Below, one piece after another: positions 18,762 through 26,289 of a stretch of 64,000 nt of DNA (the first letter of the stretch is position 1; every line of letters starts with the position of its first letter). The stretch spans positions 1,860,001-1,924,000 of the forward strand of contig NZ_JACCFE010000002.1 in the NCBI RefSeq assembly GCF_014256275.1, written 5' to 3'. The position numbers and the translations under genes are program-made. The notes below the pieces were generated by a model, which was not told the origin of the DNA, did no database searches, and saw only the letters and a list, made by a program, of their open reading frames with translations. The stretch is from Rhodococcus sp. 4CII. GTDB taxonomy: Bacteria; Actinomycetota; Actinomycetes; Mycobacteriales; Mycobacteriaceae.

Positions 18762-20276
18762 TCAGTACGCGCCGTCATGGGAGACCACCGCCTTCAGGGT
18801 CTTGGCGATGATCAGCATGTCGCCGACCATCGACCAGTTCTCGACGTAGGACAGGTCGAGTCGCACCGAGTCCTCCCACGACAGGTCGGAGCGCCCGCTC
18901 ACCTGCCACAGTCCGGTGACGCCGGGCTTCACCAGGAGCCGGCGATGCACCTCGTTCTCGTACGATTCGACCTCGACACGCAGCGGAGGCCGCGGTCCCA
19001 CCACACTCATCTCTCGTCGCAGCACGTTGATGAACTGGGGCAACTCGTCGATGCTGTACTTGCGCAGGACGCGACCCACGCGCGTGACACGCGGATCGTC
19101 GCGTAATTTGAACAGGACTCCGGCGCCCTCGTTGTGCCCACTCAGGGTGGCACTGTGCGTGTCTGCTTCGGCCACCATCGACCGGAACTTCAACATCGGG
19201 AACGGTTTGCCGTCCATGCCCATTCGTTCCGATCTGTACAGGACCGGTCCCCGGCTCGTCAGCTTGACGGCCACGGCCGCGAACAGCATCACCGGGCTCA
19301 GCAGTACGAGTGCGACGATCGCGAACACCAGATCGAACGAGGTCTTCCCGAATCGGTTGGCGCCGTGATAGCGCGGCTTCTCCACGTGGATCAGCGGCAG
19401 TCCCGCGACCGGCCGCATCTCGAGGCGCGGCCCGGAGACATCCATCATTCCCGGAGCGACCACCAGGTCGACGTCCAACTGCTCGAGATCCCACACCATT
19501 TCGCGAAGCCCGTGATGGCCGAGATGCTCGGTGGCCGTGACCGCGACGGTGTCGGCTCCGGATCGCTCGATCGCATCGACGACGTCGTGCTCGTCACCGA
19601 GGACCGGGATCGACCGTCCGTCCACGGTGATCGCATCGCCGGAGGGCCGATGGTGCGCGGGGATACATACCCCGACCACGTTGTACCCGTCCGCCGTTCC
19701 CCGATCGAACGTCCTCGCGAGGTTGCGCACGGAGTGTTCGGCGCCGACGACGAGGACGGCCGTCCGGCACAGTCCGCGCGCACGTTTGCGAGCGAGGACC
19801 CGCCGCCACATCCACCGGGTCAGGAGGAGACCGAGGAGACCTGTCGGGAAGGCGATCGCCAGGTACAACCGTGCCAGTTCCACGTGCAGGAGGAGTGCGG
19901 CGATCGCGATGAGGCCGAACAGCCGGAGCGTCGCGGTGGCGATGCGCCGATACTCCTCCGGGCCGCTCCCGACGACTCGCGGGGATCGCACGTGAAAGAC
20001 GGCGAGGATGCCGAGCCACGAGGCCACCAGGGCGACGGAGATCAGACCGTAGCTCACGTTGTTCAGGGTGCGCGAGTCGACGAGAGTTCCGGCACCCCCG
20101 AAGCGCACCCATTGAGCCAGGGCCACCGCGAGCACGACGACGAGCGTGTCGGTGAGGAGGATTCGCCTGATGTACACGGCCAGCCAATGTCGGCGCGCCA
20201 CCCCTCGTTGCGCTGACGCTGCCGCAACGCTGTGAACAGTTGAAGCTCTCTCCACAGTCGAGTTGAACGTCGCCAT
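18762..20276 (-). CDS. Polyprenyl-phosphate glycosyl-1-phosphate transferase (priming enzyme)
   Basis: A 504-residue initiating enzyme of the WbaP/CpsE class that links the first sugar phosphate to undecaprenyl phosphate. Residues ~25-140 form four to five membrane segments. A cytoplasmic nucleotide-binding-like region follows (AVLVVGAEHSVRNLARTF). After a re-entrant helix comes the catalytic domain: SRGPVLYRSERMGMDGKPF, KFRSMVAEAD, KLRDDPRVTRVGRVLRKYSIDELPQ, and VKPGVTGLWQVSGRSDLSWE near the C-terminus. I chose ATG 20276 because GGAGGGG lies four bases upstream; a longer frame to 20489 reads through sequence that does not look coding. It is the first gene of the minus-strand polysaccharide operon, with its promoter in the long region upstream. 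Confidence 0.92.
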   Translation of the reverse strand: MATFNSTVERASTVHSVAAASAQRGVARRHWLAVYIRRILLTDTLVVVLAVALAQWVRFGGAGTLVDSRTLNNVSYGLISVALVASWLGILAVFHVRSPRVVGSGPEEYRRIATATLRLFGLIAIAALLLHVELARLYLAIAFPTGLLGLLLTRWMWRRVLARKRARGLCRTAVLVVGAEHSVRNLARTFDRGTADGYNVVGVCIPAHHRPSGDAITVDGRSIPVLGDEHDVVDAIERSGADTVAVTATEHLGHHGLREMVWDLEQLDVDLVVAPGMMDVSGPRLEMRPVAGLPLIHVEKPRYHGANRFGKTSFDLVFAIVALVLLSPVMLFAAVAVKLTSRGPVLYRSERMGMDGKPFPMLKFRSMVAEADTHSATLSGHNEGAGVLFKLRDDPRVTRVGRVLRKYSIDELPQFINVLRREMSVVGPRPPLRVEVESYENEVHRRLLVKPGVTGLWQVSGRSDLSWEDSVRLDLSYVENWSMVGDMLIIAKTLKAVVSHDGAY

Positions 20277-20874
20277 GCATCCCCTCCACTGTCGAACCGG
20301 TCGCCGGCAGAGTGTGAAGGTCGAGTCAGCCGTTTCACGACAGCGGATTTCAGAGCGAAGAGCAGTGTCGTCACCCATGGCGCAACGCCGTGCGTGCCGT
20401 GCGGCCTTTACGCGTAGGCGACGAAATCCTACGAGCAACGATCCAGAACTGCCCCGAGCACCGCCATGTAGCTGGACGACATCGAACATTCACAACGAGT
20501 GTGGACGTTATCAGCGCAATTCGGTCCTGTCTCATCCCCATAGCGGATATCAGACCGCGCGGTCCGCGCTAAACACCCACTGAGCAGCGGTTTCTCACCC
20601 GCACAATTGGTTCGGACACAACCGATTTCAGCAAACTGACCACAGGTGCTGAGGCGAAACGATTTTCGGCCGAGCAAGTCTGGACAGAGCGTCCGGACAC
20701 ATTCGAAGTACTGGCAAATTCCCGCGATACATACTCGAAGTTTGTGTTGACCTTTTCTATTCGGTCTCGTCACCGAGAATGGTGACGATATTTCGCATCA
20801 GCAATCTCGAAGTGGTGCCGAATTCGAATGACAGCGCCGAGAATTCGGCGCTACGACTCAACCCTTGCGCCGCC
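20277..20874. promoter_or_regulatory. Long leader region upstream of polysaccharide operon
   Basis: About 600 bases without a convincing gene and visibly richer in A/T than the surroundings. A perfect 12-bp palindrome (GACCGCGCGGTC) lies at 20553-20564, inside an outer TAGCG/CGCTA pair at 20541-20571. It is a plausible operator or stem-loop for the minus-strand operon starting at 20276. A minus-strand frame at 20429-20773 is Cys-rich with poor codon bias and was not accepted. No terminator or riboswitch was recognised. Confidence 0.4.
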
Positions 20875-21246
20875 TCACGCACCGTCGTGACGGGACCGCG
20901 GCGACGCACCGACCGCCGTCCGTCCGATCCGCGCCCGCACTCGGGCGGTGACCTGCCAGATCTGGGTCGTGTCGTAGACGCCGATGCACGGCACCCCCAG
21001 CGCGCGGGCCTGTTGGACGGTGGCCGTCTCCGTCGCCGAGCACCGTCCGTCCAGAATGTCCTCGGTGACGATGACACAGAGCACGTTGCCGTCGAGTTCG
21101 CGGATCGGCTCCAGTCCGTGGAGCGCCACCCATTGCCTGACCATCGCCCATTGCGAGACGTCGTTGTAGCGGGTGGGGTTGCCGACGAACAGCACGCGAC
21201 GAGACCGGCGGGCTCGGGCGACCTCGAGGCTGGAGATGGGTGACAT
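20875..21246 (-). CDS. BRCT-like domain protein, hypothetical
   Basis: A 123-residue soluble protein. After a basic patch (RARRSRR) it reads VLFVGNPTRYNDVSQWAM, then ELDGNVLCVIVTEDI, then QQARALGVPCIGVYDTTQIW. This spacing of a beta strand, a helix, a second strand ending in V-T-E-D, and a helix-strand pair with a late Trp resembles a single BRCT domain as found at the ends of DNA repair enzymes. ATG 21246 has AGGAT upstream; an earlier in-frame ATG at 21420 lacks one. It is divergent from the hydrolase gene at 21437. Partner and function are unknown; the BRCT call is from pattern only. Confidence 0.55.
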   Translation of the reverse strand: MSPISSLEVARARRSRRVLFVGNPTRYNDVSQWAMVRQWVALHGLEPIRELDGNVLCVIVTEDILDGRCSATETATVQQARALGVPCIGVYDTTQIWQVTARVRARIGRTAVGASPRSRHDGA

Positions 21247-21436
21247 CACGAAATATCCTGTCCATGTGTTCGGCTGATCCCGGTACAGGACAACTCTCTC
21301 GTGAGCCGGCGACCGCGTCTGTCCGCTGATCGGGCGGCGCATCGCATGAATCTCGACTCCCCCGATCAGGGGACACCCCGGGACGCGAGTGGGAAAGTGT
21401 GCTCGGGCACGCATCGGCACTCACGTGGGAGGTTGG

Positions 21437-22183
21437 ATGATCACCGTCTTGTGCTGCCGAGGTATCGGTGAGGATCTCGACGTCAACATGCTCACCAACA
21501 CGACACAACTCCTCGACCCCGCACGGTTCGTCGTCAAGCAGGTGCCGTGGGAGGCGAGCTACGGCCCCGTGCCCGATCCGGGCGGCTCGGCGTTCGACAA
21601 GGCGCTGTCCGAAGGTCGCGCGCTCCTGTTGCGGATGATCGACGAGGATCCGAATCCGGTTGTTCTGCTCGGCTACTCGGGTGGAGCGGCTCTCGCCGGC
21701 ACCGTGGCGGCCGAGGTGGGACGGGGACAGCACCCCACCCTGGACGTTCGCGGGGCCGGACTGATCGCCGACCCCCTGCGGCCGGCGTCCCCGAACCTGC
21801 CCGGTTGGGGCATCGCGGGGCAACGCCCGATCACGGGGATGCCCGTGTGGCAGATCGCCGACCCGTTGGACGCCATCTGCTGCTGCCCGGGCAACTCGCC
21901 GCTCCGCACATTCGCGGACCAATCGGCCGCCTTCTCACTCGCCGACCCGGCAGCGTGGGTGGTGGACCTCCTCGATCGGCTCCGCACCCGACGGTGGCAG
22001 GCGGTGATCCTGAACTGGTGGCGCCCATGGACGGTCTGGCAGCAGTACTCCGAGGCCATCGACGACGTCAACGGTTACCTGTTCCGGGGCGACCACACCA
22101 GCTACTGGGTGCGACTCGCCCCGGGCACCGACCGAACCTACTGCGCGCTGCTCGCCGACCGCGTCAACCAACTGACCGAGTGA
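21437..22183 (+). CDS. LysB/cutinase-like serine hydrolase
   Basis: A 248-residue alpha/beta hydrolase without a signal peptide. The nucleophile elbow is GYSGG at residues 79-83 (Ser81). It begins ITVLCCRGIGED, has a loop CCCPGNSPLRTF, and a late GDHTSYW that could supply the catalytic His. The layout resembles mycobacteriophage lysin B and related PE-PPE-type esterases that cleave mycolyl-arabinogalactan esters; related genes also occur in mycolate-bacteria chromosomes. GGGAGG lies four bases before the ATG. It converges on the lipoprotein gene 25 bases downstream. Esterase function is inferred; no phage structural genes are nearby. Confidence 0.7.
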   Translation: MITVLCCRGIGEDLDVNMLTNTTQLLDPARFVVKQVPWEASYGPVPDPGGSAFDKALSEGRALLLRMIDEDPNPVVLLGYSGGAALAGTVAAEVGRGQHPTLDVRGAGLIADPLRPASPNLPGWGIAGQRPITGMPVWQIADPLDAICCCPGNSPLRTFADQSAAFSLADPAAWVVDLLDRLRTRRWQAVILNWWRPWTVWQQYSEAIDDVNGYLFRGDHTSYWVRLAPGTDRTYCALLADRVNQLTE

Positions 22184-22208
22184 CCGTGCCCGCGCAGGCG
22201 GAGTGCAT

Positions 22209-22703
22209 TCAGGGATTCTCCGGTGCCTGTTCTTCGCCTGCCGGCGGATCCCCGCCCTCCGCCTCCGGATCCGGCCCGTCGACGGGCGGCTCGTTCTCCT
22301 CGGCGGGCGGCTCCTCCTCGGCCACCGGCGGTTCCTCCTCGACCACCGACGGCTCGGCTGCGGGCGGCTGCTCCACGACAGGCTGCTCGACCGCCGGCGG
22401 CACCCCGGCCGGTGGCGGCACCACCGGCGCCTGCTGCTGACCGGCGACCGGCGCCTGACCACCCCCACCGGAACCCCCCTGCTGCCCGGTTCCCGACGAA
22501 CCGCCACCTCCGCCGCCGTTGGATTCGGGTTCGACGGCCGGCGGCGTGGGTTCCGTCGACGCCGGAGTGGCCGCCGGTGCCGTGGACGTGGCCCTGGTCG
22601 CCGAACCGGACGTGTCGGACGTCGGCGTCGGGTCGCCTTCGGACCCGCAGGCCGACAGAGTCAGGAGCGCACAACTTGCGGCGATAACCATCGAGCGTTT
22701 CAA
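22209..22703 (-). CDS. Acidic proline-rich lipoprotein
   Basis: A 164-residue lipoprotein. The signal is MKRSMVIAASCALLTLSACG with lipobox L-S-A-C. The mature part is low complexity: Thr/Ser/Ala-rich, then a Gly/Ser stretch, then Pro/Glu/Val-rich repeats of the type EEPPVAEEEPPAEENEPP. It looks like an extended, unstructured cell-wall-spanning stalk rather than an enzyme. The start is TTG at 22703, preceded by GAAGGAG at good spacing; an in-frame ATG four codons later has no such site. Function unknown. Confidence 0.72.
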   Translation of the reverse strand: MKRSMVIAASCALLTLSACGSEGDPTPTSDTSGSATRATSTAPAATPASTEPTPPAVEPESNGGGGGGSSGTGQQGGSGGGGQAPVAGQQQAPVVPPPAGVPPAVEQPVVEQPPAAEPSVVEEEPPVAEEEPPAEENEPPVDGPDPEAEGGDPPAGEEQAPENP

Positions 22704-23016
22704 CTGACCGTCTCCTTCGTTCGAGTATCTATCGATCGAACGGAACATACGGTCCGTTTGGTACGTTTTGGTGTAATTGAGAGGATTCGTCACCGTTCCG
22801 ACACGCTCTGCGGCCCAGCGCGGCGCGTTCAGTTGAAGTGCCTGCGTCCCGCCCGTCGGCGCGCACACCTCGGCGACCGCTCCTCGCTCGTCGTAGACGA
22901 CGAACGGCCCCATTCGACCGCCCTCGGCCGGAGTCAACGAGCGGCCCGGTCCGATCGAGTGCAGAATTTGCGCGCGCCTCAGCGAAACCGCGGTCCCCGC
23001 CGGTACCGTCGGGGAG
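22704..23016. promoter_or_regulatory. Divergent promoter region with 20-bp inverted repeat
   Basis: This 313-base region lies between the lipoprotein gene (minus) and the phosphoglucomutase gene (plus). At 22739-22758 it holds AACGGAAC, four bases, then GGTCCGTT: an inverted repeat matching at seven of eight positions, typical of a TetR-type operator. No regulator gene is adjacent. The remaining ~250 bases show no convincing gene on either strand. Confidence 0.45.
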
Positions 23017-23745
23017 GTGATGGGACTGCCTGATGCGATCTCGGCCTGCTTGTTCGATCTCGACGGCGTGCTCACCGGAACGGCGGTCCTGCACCGGAAG
23101 GCGTGGAAACGCACGTTCGACGAGTTCCTGAAGCATCGCGAGGGCACGAACTTCCGGGAGTTCACCGACGAGGACTACTACGACTACGTGGACGGACGCC
23201 CCCGCGCCGACGGCGTCCGGACGTTCCTCACCTCCCGCAACATCACCCTGCCGGAGGGCACGCCGGACGATCCGCCCGGCGCAGAAACGATCAACGGAGT
23301 CGGAAACCGCAAGAACACGCTGCTGTTGGCGATCATCGAGGAGGAGGGCGTCAGCCCTTACCCCGGTTCGGTCCGCTACATCAGCGCCGCATACGACGCA
23401 GGCCTCAAGATCGCCGTGGTGACGTCGTCCGCGAACGGGAAGTCGGTACTGGACGCCGCCGACCTCAGCCGCTACGTCCACGTCCGCATCGACGGGGTGG
23501 TCATCAGAGAGCAGAACCTGCGCGGGAAGCCCGCACCGGATTCGTTCCTCGCGGCCGCCCGCGCACTCAACGTGCACCCCGACCAGGCCGCGGTGTTCGA
23601 AGACGCGCTGTCCGGGGTGGAAGCGGGCCGCGCCGGTCGATTCGGCTATGTCGTCGGCGTGAACCGGAACGATCAGGCCGATGCGCTGCGCGAGCACGGC
23701 GCCGATGTGGTGGTGAACGACCTGGCCGAACTTCTCGAAAGGTGA
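23017..23745 (+). CDS. Beta-phosphoglucomutase-family HAD phosphatase
   Basis: A 242-residue HAD-superfamily protein. Motif I is FDLDGVL (Asp14 nucleophile, Asp16 acid/base), motif II VTSSANG, motif III RGKPAPDSF with the conserved Lys, and motif IV FEDALSGVEAG. The cap domain between ~20 and 90 fits subclass C1. It would interconvert beta-glucose 1-phosphate and glucose 6-phosphate in the cytosol. Only two bases separate it from the GH65 phosphorylase, whose product is a beta-glucose 1-phosphate, so the two form a disaccharide-degrading pathway. GTG 23017 and ATG 23020 are both possible starts after GGGGAG. Confidence 0.88.
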   Translation: MMGLPDAISACLFDLDGVLTGTAVLHRKAWKRTFDEFLKHREGTNFREFTDEDYYDYVDGRPRADGVRTFLTSRNITLPEGTPDDPPGAETINGVGNRKNTLLLAIIEEEGVSPYPGSVRYISAAYDAGLKIAVVTSSANGKSVLDAADLSRYVHVRIDGVVIREQNLRGKPAPDSFLAAARALNVHPDQAAVFEDALSGVEAGRAGRFGYVVGVNRNDQADALREHGADVVVNDLAELLER

Positions 23746-23747
23746 GC

Positions 23748-26090
23748 ATGGACGACAAGGGCTACGAGATCTCGCCGTGGCAGCTGAAGTGGCGCGGACT
23801 GGATCTGGAGGCACTGCACGCCACCGAGTCCACCTTCGCACTGTCCAACGGACACATCGGGATTCGCGGCACTTTCGAGGAGGGTGAGCCGCGGGGTCTC
23901 CCCGGCACCTACCTCAACGGGTTCTACGAGCAGCGCCCGCTGCCCTACGCCGAGGCGGGCTACGGCTATCCGGAGGACGGCCAGACGATCGTGAACGTGA
24001 CCGACGGCAGCATCATCCGCCTCCTGGTGGAAGACGAGCCCCTGGACATGCGGTACGGCAGCGCACCCGCCCACGCGCGCGTCCTCGACTTTCGTTCCGG
24101 CACCCTGCGGCGCACCACCGAGTGGACGTCACCGACCGGTCGCCGAGTGCGGATCCATTCGGAGCGACTCGTCTCGTTCACCTCGCGCGCGGTCGCGGCC
24201 ATCCACTACGAGGTGGAGCCACTCGACGGCGACATCGAACTCGTCCTGCAGTCGGACCTGCTCGCCAACGAGTCCATCCCGGTCCGCACCGACGATCCGC
24301 GGGTCGCGGCCGCCCTCGACAGCCCACTGATTTCCGATTTCGCTGCGGCCCACGACTTCCGCGCCGTCCTCGCCCACCATACGAGGGCGTCGGGACTGCG
24401 GATGGCCGCGGGCATGGACCACGAGATCGACTACCCCGCCGGCGGGCGGTGCAGCATCGAGACCGAGGAGGATCTGGCCCGCCTCACCGTCGCCGTCGAC
24501 GTCCCCAAGGGTGAGCGCCTGAAGGTGACGAAGTACCTGGCGTACGGGTGGTCGGCGCGGCGGTCGACGCCGGCCCTGCGCGGTCAGGTCGAGGGGGCGC
24601 TCGCCGGAGCCCTCGAAACCGGCTGGGACACGCTTTTGAAACGACAGCGCGAGTACCTCGACGCCTTCTGGGAGACGGCCGACGTCGAGATCGACGGCGA
24701 CGCGGAACTGCAGCAGGCGGTGCGGTTCGCGCTGTTCCACGTGCTGCAGGCGGGTGCTCGTGGCGAGTCCCGGGCGATCCCCGCGAAGGGACTGACCGGG
24801 CCCGGCTACGACGGACACGCGTTCTGGGACACCGAGACGTTCGTGCTCCCGCTCCTCACGTACACGGTGCCGGATTCGGCCCGCGACGCCCTCCGGTGGC
24901 GGCACTCGACGCTGGACAAGGCGAAGAACCGCGCCGTCCAACTGGGGCAGGCCGGAGCGGTGTTCCCGTGGCGGTCGATCAACGGCGAGGAGTGCTCCGG
25001 CTATTGGCCCGCCGGCACCGCGGCGTTCCACGTGGGGGCCGACGTCGCCGCCGCGACGTCCCGGTACCTGGCCGCGACCGGCGACGAGGACTTCGAAGCC
25101 GAGTGCGGCGTCGAACTGCTCGTGGAGACGGCCCGGCTGTGGACGTCGCTCGGCCACCACAATGCGCGGGGCGAGTTCCGGATCGACGGTGTCACCGGAC
25201 CGGACGAGTACACCGCCATCGCCGACAACAACGTGTTCACCAATCTGATGGCGCAGAAGAATCTGCGCGACGCGGCGGCCGCCTGCGAGAGACGTCCCGG
25301 GCTGGCGCGTGAACTCGGCGTGAACGACGAGGAAGCCGCCCTCTGGCGAGATGCGGCCGAGCACATGCGAATTCCGTTCGATACCGCACTCGGAGTGCAT
25401 CAGCAATCCGACGCCTTCACCCACCACGACGAGTGGGACTTCGAGGGCACACCACCCGAGAACTATCCGCTGCTGCTCAACTATCCGTACTTCGATCTCT
25501 ACCGCAAGCAGGTGGTCAAGCAGGCCGACCTGGTGCTGGCGATGTACCTGCGAGGGGACGCCTTCACCGACGAACAGAAGATCGCGAATTTCGCCTACTA
25601 CGAGGCACTCACCGTGCGGGACTCCTCCCTCTCTGCGTGCGTGCAGTCCGTGATGGCCGCCGAGGTCGGCCAACTTCAACTCGCGTACGACTACCTCGCC
25701 GAGGCCGCCCTGACCGATCTCCACGACCTCCACGCCAACGTCGAGAACGGATTGCACATCGCGTCACTCGCCGGCACCTGGATGGCCTGCATCGCGGGAT
25801 TCGGCGGGATGCGCGACCACGACGGCGAGATTTCGTTCGCGCCCCGCATCCCCCCACAACTGGTCAATCTCTCGTTCCGGATGACGGTGCGCGGGAGCCA
25901 GATCCACGTCGACATCCGGGCCAACACCGCCACCTACCGCCTGCTGTCCGGCGAACCGGTCCAGCTCGCCCACCACGGGAGCGTGTTCACACTCAACTCG
26001 TTCCCCGAGACACGCCCGATCCCGGATCTGCCGAGCACCGCGCCCGTGCGGCAACCGTACGGGCGGGCACCCGTACGTCGCGGCGGCTGA
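23748..26090 (+). CDS. Glycoside hydrolase family 65 phosphorylase (trehalose/maltose/kojibiose type)
   Basis: A 780-residue enzyme of GH65. The N-terminal beta-sandwich domain begins SPWQLKWRGLD and has ALSNGHIGIRGTFEEGEP. The (alpha/alpha)6 barrel contains GYDGHAFWDTETFVLP, WRSINGEECSGYWPAG, and GVTGPDEYTAI, where Glu487 sits at the general-acid position known for the family. YRKQVVKQADLVLAMYLRG is the C-terminal part of the catalytic domain. No signal peptide, so cytosolic. It phosphorolyses an alpha-glucobiose into glucose and beta-glucose 1-phosphate, which the upstream mutase takes to glucose 6-phosphate. The substrate cannot be told from sequence alone. The start ATG is set by the short gap after the mutase stop and the AAGG site. 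Confidence 0.92.
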   Translation: MDDKGYEISPWQLKWRGLDLEALHATESTFALSNGHIGIRGTFEEGEPRGLPGTYLNGFYEQRPLPYAEAGYGYPEDGQTIVNVTDGSIIRLLVEDEPLDMRYGSAPAHARVLDFRSGTLRRTTEWTSPTGRRVRIHSERLVSFTSRAVAAIHYEVEPLDGDIELVLQSDLLANESIPVRTDDPRVAAALDSPLISDFAAAHDFRAVLAHHTRASGLRMAAGMDHEIDYPAGGRCSIETEEDLARLTVAVDVPKGERLKVTKYLAYGWSARRSTPALRGQVEGALAGALETGWDTLLKRQREYLDAFWETADVEIDGDAELQQAVRFALFHVLQAGARGESRAIPAKGLTGPGYDGHAFWDTETFVLPLLTYTVPDSARDALRWRHSTLDKAKNRAVQLGQAGAVFPWRSINGEECSGYWPAGTAAFHVGADVAAATSRYLAATGDEDFEAECGVELLVETARLWTSLGHHNARGEFRIDGVTGPDEYTAIADNNVFTNLMAQKNLRDAAAACERRPGLARELGVNDEEAALWRDAAEHMRIPFDTALGVHQQSDAFTHHDEWDFEGTPPENYPLLLNYPYFDLYRKQVVKQADLVLAMYLRGDAFTDEQKIANFAYYEALTVRDSSLSACVQSVMAAEVGQLQLAYDYLAEAALTDLHDLHANVENGLHIASLAGTWMACIAGFGGMRDHDGEISFAPRIPPQLVNLSFRMTVRGSQIHVDIRANTATYRLLSGEPVQLAHHGSVFTLNSFPETRPIPDLPSTAPVRQPYGRAPVRRGG

Positions 26091-26138
26091 GCGCTCCCGT
26101 CTGCGGTACCCAACTTGACAGCAAGCGAACAAATTACG

Positions 26139-26192
26139 CTTCCCCGTGTCGAATGCGGTTCGATACTTCCCCGTGTCGAATGCGGTTCGATA
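26139..26192. repeat. Two tandem 27-bp repeats upstream of BcsB-like gene
   Basis: Two exact, adjacent copies (26139-26165 and 26166-26192) of a 27-bp unit starting CTTCCCCGTG. Each contains TCGAA, five bases, TTCGA, a perfect 5-bp inverted repeat, so two palindromes are phased 27 bp apart. The array ends about 100 bases before the ATG at 26290 and lies in a 199-base gap. This fits a pair of operator half-turn sites for a dimeric regulator; no regulator gene is adjacent. Confidence 0.75.
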
Positions 26193-26289
26193 AACGAAAC
26201 CGACCGGTTCGCTGTAGCGTCAGGCACGACCGTCCCATTTGTACCGTTCCCGAAGATGTCTCCACCGCGCCGCACCGAAAGAGTCGTTG

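Noticed and set aside
20429..20773. 114-residue Cys-rich minus-strand frame
   Set aside because: Poor codon bias, no ribosome binding site, and located in the A/T-richer leader region.
22704..23165. N-terminal extension of the lipoprotein frame up to 23165
   Set aside because: It would bury the signal peptide and overlap the mutase gene; the TTG at 22703 has a good ribosome binding site and puts the lipobox at the right distance.
26139..26192. CRISPR array
   Set aside because: The two 27-bp units are directly adjacent with no spacer, and there are no cas genes in the window.
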